Assembly (NCBI GenBank): GCA_933228895.1
Contig: OW121856.1
Location: 104,941,027-105,005,026 of the forward strand
Direction of reading: 5' to 3'
Origin: Platycnemis pennipes
Lineage: Eukaryota > Arthropoda > Insecta > Odonata > Platycnemididae
Length of the DNA stretch: 64,000 nucleotides
Numbering within the stretch: position 1 is the first letter of the stretch; every line of letters starts with the position of its first letter. The notes below the pieces were generated by a model. The model worked only from the letters and a program-made list of their open reading frames with translations, did no database searches and was not told the DNA's origin. Made by a program: the position numbers and the translations under genes. Below, piece after piece: positions 51,596 to 64,000 of this stretch.

Positions 51596-51697
51596 ATGCC
51601 CCCGTGCATCGGTCGCCAGGGGACCGCCGCCCCTGGATACTTCGAGAGTGGTGGGCGGTGTCGTCGCCAGTTGACTACGGAGAAGGGGACTCTGTGA
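51596..51697 (+). other. Possible upstream ORF (33 aa) just before the candidate start
   Basis: A 33-codon ATG-started frame ends with TGA six bases before the candidate ATG at 51704, in the same frame. Two shorter ATG frames (51422-51442 and 51454-51468) lie further upstream in the same GC-rich leader. If this is 5' UTR, these would be upstream ORFs that dampen initiation at 51704. The transcription start is unknown, so this is inference. Confidence 0.3.
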
Positions 51698-51703
51698 CCA
51701 GCA

Positions 51704-51859
51704 ATGGTTTGGGTCGAGAGCGTGCCCCCGAGTGTCGGGGGCCGGCCGCCCCCACCGGCGGCCCTCGTGGCCCCTGGATACGGCCTCTTCGGCGGGTGTG
51801 GCGCCCCCTACCAGGGCCGCCGGGTTTGCTGTTACCCGCCGCCACCGACGCCCCCAAGA
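51704..51859 (+). CDS. Candidate alternative first coding exon of par-1 (proline-rich)
   Basis: An ATG in good start context (ccagcaATGG) at 51704 opens 52 codons. They run to a consensus-like donor, CCCAAGA|gtgagt, at 51860. The predicted peptide starts MVWVESVPPSV and is rich in proline, glycine and alanine (PPPPAALVAPGYG, then CCYPPPPTPPR). Its length is a multiple of three, so it would splice in frame to the phase-0 kinase exon at 57244, about 5.4 kb downstream. An in-frame TGA at 51695-51697 lies just upstream, so this ATG is the first possible start in this frame. It sits near the 3' edge of a strong CpG-rich island. The peptide itself was not recognised, so gene membership is an inference from phase, strand, position and splice signal. 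It could also be a chance ORF in GC-rich 5' UTR. Confidence 0.4.
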
Positions 51860-52304
51860 GTGAGTCACCAGCCGCCCACTGTGCATCGCCCACCTTCATT
51901 GCGCTCTCTGATCGAGCTCGGATCTTCGCTAGCGTGGTTGAATAAGAGAGACCGTTGACCATTCGCCTTCCCATAAACCTGGATTCATCACAATGGCGAA
52001 ACTTGAATTTTAGCGATAGAATAGATGCTTCATGTATCCCCAATTTGAATCAGTCGTAGACTGCCGTTGGAGAACGTGATTTATTCGCAAGGTGTCCCAA
52101 GGGAGTTCACATCTCAAGTGTAAAACACTAATCGGTTGTTATTTCACTCTGGTTGGATTTACTTTTTTGCACTTCTAGCCGCCTGCCCAAAAATTCTTTT
52201 GGTCATTCTGAGCGGAAGGCAGTTAGTGTCTTTTGAAATAAATGTAGGACTGGAGATGTGATCTCCACTTAGCAAAGAAGTTTAGAGCCTCGTTGTTTTC
52301 AACT

Positions 52305-52385
52305 CACGACGAATGCTAAGCGTAAATACGTTTTATATATAGAGCACGACCAATGCTAAGCGCAAAATACGCTTTATATATAGAG
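52305..52385. repeat. Two tandem copies of a 40-41-bp unit
   Basis: The unit reads cacgacgaatgctaagcgta, then a tacg-ttttatatatagag end. It occurs at 52305-52344 and again at 52345-52385 with a few differences. Function unknown. Confidence 0.8.
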
Positions 52386-52567
52386 CAAGCTAGCTCTGCG
52401 ACCAATTGGAATTTCAAAACCGTGATTGTGAACAACCTTTTTTAATGCTTTTTTTCAATTGCTCTTGACATATTTCACCTTGTAATTCCTACAGTAGCCC
52501 AAATGCCTCAAATTAACGGATTGCGGACGAAATTGTAGTCCATCTACTGACTTTTGGACACTTCTAG

Positions 52568-52633
52568 TTAGTATTTCCACTGCATTAACTTGAAAGCTAT
52601 TTAGTGCTTCCACTACATTAACTTGAAAGCTTT
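52568..52633. repeat. Two tandem copies of a 33-bp unit
   Basis: ttagtatttccactgcatta plus acttgaaagct at 52568-52600 is repeated with four differences at 52601-52633. The period is a multiple of three and a minus-strand open frame runs through it (FQVNVVEALNS / FQVNAVEILT). Confidence 0.8.
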
Positions 52634-55600
52634 TGTTTTCGTCATCGGAATTCGTCAACCACCTGTCGTTATTCGCCTGGTCACTACTGCCGCCAAACGA
52701 ATGAGGGATTGCGTTTGATCTAGGGCACTAACATATAATGTGGCTCTCAATCCATCCGTCATTGGATTAAGCATTTGCCTACCGTAGATGAAGTTAAACA
52801 TCATTTGGAAATGCGTAAAGCAGTTCTTGTAGGTATCTTTATTCTCTCCTGAGTGTCGGCATTGTCGATCTTCCCGATTACGGAGGTGGATACGCTTCGG
52901 ATTCGAACGACAGGATTGAATATCCGTCATTTCCCCATGTCCCCCTCCATTCCAGCTACGGCGTTCGTTCTTAATCGCTCCGATTCATTCTTCTGCTCGT
53001 TTTGTTCCCCGGCCTTCTTTCTCTTTGTCTCACCCGAGCGCCCAAACTTGACGGAGGATCCGGACGCTACTTCGGCGGCGTTCTCAAATGTCTATTTGCA
53101 CACTTCTCGGGGCGCATTTGCACCCCGCCGAAAATTGACTGCTCTCGATCAGCTAGCCGGGGATTTCTTCTCGGCGAGGGTCTAAGTGCTTCAGGCCGGG
53201 AAGCGGCCCCGCTTCTGCGGTCCCGTTCCTCAGCGATTCACGCTCTGCTGCTCTTCCTCCCGGAGATAATCGTCCGACTGCGGCGGCAGTCGCCTGAGGG
53301 CGCGGAATACCCTTGGCAGGGGAGTCGAGCGGTGGGGGTGACTCATGCGAACTGCGACGACGTGAAAGTTTTTAAGTTTCCCCCCCCGAGCTCTAACCGT
53401 CGGTTATCCCGCGTAGTTCAAGTGAATAAACTTTCACTGTGGTGGGGACTGGGTGTGGGGGTGCTCAGGTGTTTCGCGAGCCCGAAACAGGTCTTCTTGC
53501 CTGCGGGACGACGGCTTTGTGGTCGGTGTTTTTGGTGGCGGTCAAAGTCGTGGATCGCTGGCCCTGGCCAAGTGTTTTCTGTATTCCTCAGCTCTACTCG
53601 CCTATTTTCGTGTTTCTCAATTCAGACGTGGAGAAGGAAATCGTGAGGAATGTGTATAATTCCAAGGATCATATGAAATAATGTCTTTCCCAGCTTGGAG
53701 ATACACTACCGTTTCGTGAGTGATGAAAGGAAGCAATGCTCCCAATAGTATCTTAAGATTGGTGTTTTCAATTTTCTTTTTTTCTGGAAAAATAAATCAA
53801 TTCATTGCAATAAAGTATCGTTTTAGCCCTTTCACTGTATAACCCGCTTCCGTGACCACAAACCGTAGGCTAAGGATGACATCAGTACTTTTCAGCCATT
53901 CCATTGCTATTCATATGGTTTAAAAATTCACCAAGGCTTATCTCGTGCCCGATCCCGAGAGTTTACTCTTGAAAGAGGAGGTCGCGGATCATTTCATAGA
54001 CTTCGGCCGTTGAAATCTCCACCTCTAAGCTCCTTCGAATGCATTACGCTACATCGAAATATAATATAATATTCGGATGCTGTATATTTGGGTTCTTCGG
54101 TCATGGCAGAGGTTTTCTTTGCGGACTATTTTTACATGTTTACCCTTTTGTCTGGATTTTGATGGTGTGATTTGTTCCTCTCACCTGATGCTAACTTGTT
54201 TTCGTATTTATTACATTAAATAATGATCCGTTTTCTTCTATTGCATACCACTGGATGTTTCCTCCATATCGCACAGTTATTGCACTGCCATAAGTAGGTG
54301 TGGTTTTCCATCAGTGGCCTCTTTTCATTCGATACATCTTGGGCATCGCGAGAAGGATAGCAATGCGCCTGACAGCGGGCTGTTTTTGGTACCCCGGCCA
54401 CCCATCGGTTCCCCGCCCGCTACAGATCCGCTGGAATTGGCTGGAGGCTCTGGGGCTTGCCGGCCAACGTGCCGTGTCGCAATTCGATCGTCGTCACGCT
54501 ACGGAGACAGCCTCCACGTTACGATGCCTGCGACCAAGCCGCCCGGACGCTGGTCAGATGAATACGCCTCAGTGCCGCATTATGGCTCTCTCCTCCCTCG
54601 TGACTCGGCTAGCGTAAAGAACGTAATTGTATCTTCTTGCCTTTCACCTGTGATTGGAGATCGCCTCACCATTTTCCCGGAATTCTTTAATTACCACTAC
54701 CTAGAGTATATTCTCGCGTTGTTTTCGTTTGAAAGTTCATTTCAATGCGTCGCTCTAATTCGTATTCTCTGTTCTACCGGTGGGAAGTATCCTGTTGGAA
54801 CATAAGAAATTGGTGATTAAGGGAAATAATCAAATCTAAGAATGGAGGAATCTAGGAAATGGATGGTGATCCCGTGGCTTGGTGTCCCATGCTCTGGCAC
54901 GCCACGAGTCGAAAAATTTAGTTGGTTATTTTATATAGCACTGATTGCTCACATTTCACATTGGTGGTACCCTTCTTAGATGCTTTAATTTATCCGATCG
55001 AGTTTCCCATTGCCAAGGATATTCGGCGCTTTACAGGAATTAATCCTTAGGTTGGAAGAAGTGCTTCGATTTCTTTCACCATCTGTTCGGCGTGAGAATA
55101 ACCAATTCAGAAGTTAGTCCTAAACATTTTTCATTATCCCGCAATAACCTCGTGATAAACCTAGCCTTTTTCCTGGTGCCATGGAGTGCCGCGTCACACC
55201 GGTTGGGAACCACTGTTTCAGAGTAAAGGAAAGTGTCCTCTCTGTTGTATTCTCGAATCGTTACTGCATAAATTATTTGGGGTTATTCATGATAGAGAAA
55301 AATCTCGTTGTTGCTTTGCGTCCCAACGCTCCTACTTCCTCGGCTATCCATCGAAGACGTCTCCGCCCTGGCCACGATTTTACGGATCGGGTTTCAAGGG
55401 TCGGGGACTGCCTTCCCCCCACCTCAGCCACGGCGGCGGCGGCGCGACACGGCTGACTGGCTGGCTACCGCCCTCCGTTGTGTCCCCACCAGTGGGCGGC
55501 AGCCGCGCGGCGCTGCACGCCCGTGCGATCGCAATCCCGTTGGCTGCGGAAGGCCGTGGGACAACTGGTGCTGCTGACCAGTGGTCGAGCAAGGCGTTGC

Positions 55601-56042
55601 ATTCCGCCCACCACCTTCCCCCCTCGAAAACAATCGTCGAGGGCGTGCCTGTGGATGATGATTCGAACATCTGCCATCACTCTCCGATCGAAACCTCCCA
55701 ACTGTCGCCCCATATTTCATCATCGTCGCCTAATGGTGGGGAGCACGTGACTGTAGTCAGCGGTAGCCAATGAGATAGATATTTACTGTCGTGTCGACGG
55801 CGCGAGTTAGGGAGTCACAGCGACTGTTCTGGTAGGTCATACTAGAAGAATTTATTATCGCCTATTATGAGCACAGGGGTTGTTTGAACGCCTTTGAAGA
55901 GAATTAACCCACCATCTTCGACCACTGAATTAATGGCCAATCATACTGAACTCGGTTGTTTGTATGACTCTCCTTGAAAATAATAGGGTTTAGCTACTCT
56001 CACTCGAAATTGCCAGGCAGGTGTATTGAAGGTATTGATATC

Positions 56043-56191
56043 ATCATCATCGATCAACAATCCTAGGATTGGTTTGACGCAGCCCTCCACTCAATTCTTC
56101 TATCGGCCAACCTCTTCATATTGACGTAGCTGCTCTCTTTTACATCCTTCACAACTTGATTCACATATCTCACACGAGGTCTGCCTTTTCC
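56043..56191 (-). mobile_element. LINE 3' end, reverse-transcriptase C-terminus copy 4
   Basis: On the minus strand an open frame reads GKGRPRVRYVNQVVKDVKES, then SYVNMKRLADRRIEWRAASN and QS, ending in a natural TAG. It is followed by a (GAT)n tail. This is the extreme C-terminus of the same family as 37260 (VVKDVKE...VNMKRL...R), with the authentic 3' terminus. Confidence 0.8.
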
Positions 56192-56694
56192 AGTATTGAC
56201 GTGCAATTTATAAATTCCTCATAATAGGGGATGCTATTTTTTTTATCCTTAAGAAGGCATATGTTCATTCAAATGAAGATTGCCAATGTAATTGTTTGGT
56301 GCTGCATAGTAGAGAACAATTTGGAAGGAGTTGGTTTCAATTGATGCTTATTCGACACTTGTCTTCTTTCTCTAATCATTTCTCTGTAAAAGAACTTCAC
56401 AACAGTTTTGAGAGTAGTTGTAGGGGATCCATAATTGATTCATAATTGCTGTTTAATGTTAAGCTGGTTCTTTCCTTTGAGTATTCAGTTGTAAATTGAG
56501 CCTTGGTGGATATAAGAGCCCCACACTCCCTTTTCTTCTCCATGCATACTCCTAGTAGGTTTTGGGCAGATGTTGATAATCTTTTGTGCCCTTCTTATAT
56601 TACTTGTCCATTGCTTATCTTAAACATTTTATGACAAAAATACCATCGACATAATATTTTTGAAATGCAACAAAGGCAACCATAGTACAAAAAT

Positions 56695-57062
56695 GTTGGT
56701 TACTAATCCCGTCCTACTCCCATCCTGGGGAGTTGTGTTTGAAACCATCAGGTTTACCTCGAAGAGGTAAACTAGGAGTCGCGTGGTATAAACACGAATG
56801 GTTCGCAAATTTTGTGTTAAAACCACTGATTACAACCTAAGTCATACACTTACATGTTTTATCTCATTTGGGGACTCTATAGTCGAGACAGATGGAAAAA
56901 ACTCTAGTGAAAACAATTAATGATATTGTAACGAGTGATTCAGACACCAAATTTGCGAACCATTCTTGTTTGAACCACATGAGTCCTTGGCTACCTAAAT
57001 GAAGAAATCCTGACGGTTTCAAACACTGCCCCCCTCGAGGATTTATAACCTGGCCAAATTGT
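56695..57062. repeat. Long foldback element just upstream of the first kinase exon
   Basis: The two halves are inverted repeats over most of their length. The outer arms share tgtttgaaacc and tcagg, the middle shares cgaatggttcgcaaattt, and the inner arms share weaker similarity. The arms are about 180 bp, diverged, meeting near 56880. The element ends about 180 bp before exon A. No coding sequence. Confidence 0.75.
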
Positions 57063-57243
57063 ATTTCCTTGGAATAGCTTTGTGGATAATCCACAATAGC
57101 CTTTTATTAAAAGACACCTTGCTAGTTCCTGCTCTCTATTTGTCCTCATACCCTAATTTAATGTGAAGTTTCTTGTAATTAATGGGAGTAACCCTATTAA
57201 GTGAAGATAACAGTTTTTTAACAGAAATCTTGGCTTGTTCCAG

Positions 57244-62777
<5,534 letters not shown>

Positions 62778-64000
62778 GTATGTTGGATGCAAAGTGCCAG
62801 TTCTGGCATGCCCATGTCATCATCTCATCTGTAGACTTGGTATCTACATTTTCACTTTAGAAGTTCATGATTCCATTCATGGTGCTATTGGAAAAAAGCT
62901 TTAGTCTTGCATGTGATAATGTCAAGTTGAGTTTGGCACCAGTCATATAATGATTACAATTTCAATAGTGGCTCAGTTTCTACATTTTTTTCCCATTCTA
63001 AATGTCATTTATTATTCTAAGGCCATTAGCCATATGTACATCATTTTATTCATGCTCATGATTTCCATATGTGCCTGTGCTCCTATCATTTCCCTCAAAC
63101 CTCTGTTACATGAACCAGATTATCATATTTGAATCCTTTCCTTCTGTGCTCTTTGATCATTGTTACCCTTGGGGATTTCATCTGTTTGTATCTGCACGTT
63201 TGATGGCTAATTTCATTTAGCTGGTGGTGTTACCCATGTGCAGTAGAAAGCAGATCTAGGTTACCATTGGGGTATATATGGTTGCTTAAATCCTAAACCT
63301 TGTTCAACTTCCTTAAATACATTGTGAAATTGTTGTACATGGCATGATGTTGTAAACAGTCTGGATTGCTGTAGTGTGCATCTTAGTTTGATGGAAGATG
63401 TATGATCTTGGTGGATGTGGATTAGTTAAAGCCAGATTTTGTTTGGGAGAGCAATTGTTCCAAAAACAGTGAGTAAAAAGTCTTCATAATTGTTTTCTGA
63501 AATCTTTTTCATTACTTCTATCACTGTATCGCTAAGCTCTCATTTCGATCAATCCTGGTTTTTAAAATGTGTGATGGTTTAATTTATTTTCTTTTCTTGA
63601 TCTCATTGATGAGAGCTGTTGAACATTTTGAGCAAAAAAAATGTGACCTTCCTTCCCTAAGTGGGATTTATGATGAGTTTTTTACTACCCAATCAAGTAT
63701 TTTTGAACAGATTTCAATGCTTTGTATTTGCACTTAGGCACAGAATTGGGAATTTCGGGTCATATTGGTTTGTGTATAATTATGCAAATAAGTTATTGGA
63801 ATACATTAATTGATATCCCTCCCATTCTTTCAACTGTCACTTGGCAAGTGTAGCAATCCACAATTGTATTGTTCCAAGCAGGGCTTATTCTGTACGCATT
63901 TCATATTAAACAAATGAGATTTCAGTTGAGGACCTCAGCCTCCATGAACCCTATACTTCCCATCCATTGATTTGGCAGAATTGGATTTTATTCCTTCTTC
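62778..64000 (+). other. par-1 intron after exon H (continues beyond window)
   Basis: AT-rich sequence opening with a gtatgt donor. No UBA-encoding exon was found before the window ends. Confidence 0.75.

Larger units (their letters stand above)
50640..51960 (+). promoter_or_regulatory. CpG-rich island, candidate internal par-1 promoter and 5' leader
   Basis: This stretch of about 1.3 kb is strikingly rich in G, C and CpG compared with the AT-rich surroundings, with long stretches such as gcccgcaagggagcgggggcg. It ends with the candidate first coding exon at 51704-51859 and its splice donor. Open frames are long on both strands because GC-rich DNA lacks stops; the longest (50601-51464, minus) is arginine/proline/alanine-rich low complexity. 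The orientation and start site are inferred from the downstream exon, not seen directly. Confidence 0.5.
51961..56042. other. GC-rich patches between candidate first exon and kinase exons
   Basis: GC-rich patches lie at 52850-53650, 54380-54610 and 55330-55790, with plus-strand frames of 214, 163 and 195 codons. None is recognised. The frame ending at 55773 has a non-repetitive, protein-like end (HHSPIETSQLSPHISSSS) but no strong donor in the phase needed for the kinase exon. Confidence 0.45.

Noticed and set aside
53002..53646. 214-codon plus-strand frame as a gene
   Set aside because: GC-rich patch, no motif, competing frames in other phases, and no convincing splice or start context.

Overview
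This is animal nuclear DNA, almost certainly from an arthropod and probably an insect with a large, repeat-rich genome. Only one protein-coding gene can be supported. It is the plus-strand gene for PAR-1/MARK, the microtubule-affinity-regulating Ser/Thr kinase. Its kinase domain is split over eight exons with clean GT-AG junctions between 57244 and 62777. The encoded residues (for example the activation-loop stretch [14 protein letters not shown] and the helix [11 protein letters not shown]) look like insect PAR-1. The C-terminal UBA and KA1 domains must lie beyond base 64000, and the protein N-terminus lies upstream of 57244. The species cannot be named from the sequence alone.

Layout. Bases 1-57243 contain no convincing conserved coding sequence and read as long intron and/or 5' flanking DNA. 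They hold decayed retroelements: four copies of a CR1/Jockey-type LINE, four 3' stubs of a second LINE family, a frameshifted Penelope-like element, and tRNA-derived SINEs. They also hold MITEs (one hAT-type with a perfect 8-bp target duplication, one pogo-type with TA duplication, one weaker hAT-like candidate) and several long inverted-repeat foldback elements. A second pogo-type MITE, a LINE tail and a SINE sit inside introns between the kinase exons. Two strong CpG-rich islands, about 9470-10200 and 50640-51960, are the best promoter candidates. The second contains an ATG-initiated proline-rich exon (51704-51859). It ends at a good splice donor in exactly the phase needed to join the first kinase exon, so it is the best candidate for an alternative first coding exon of par-1. 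Smaller GC-rich patches recur through the window and account for most of the longer spurious open frames.

How it fits together. All ten oriented LINE and Penelope remnants with a confident strand call lie on the minus strand, antisense to par-1. Selection against sense insertions in introns would produce this pattern. It supports the view that much or all of the window is transcribed on the plus strand as par-1 intron. In that case the foldback elements would be transcribed as long RNA hairpins inside the pre-mRNA. No rRNA, functional tRNA, CRISPR array or prokaryotic feature was seen.
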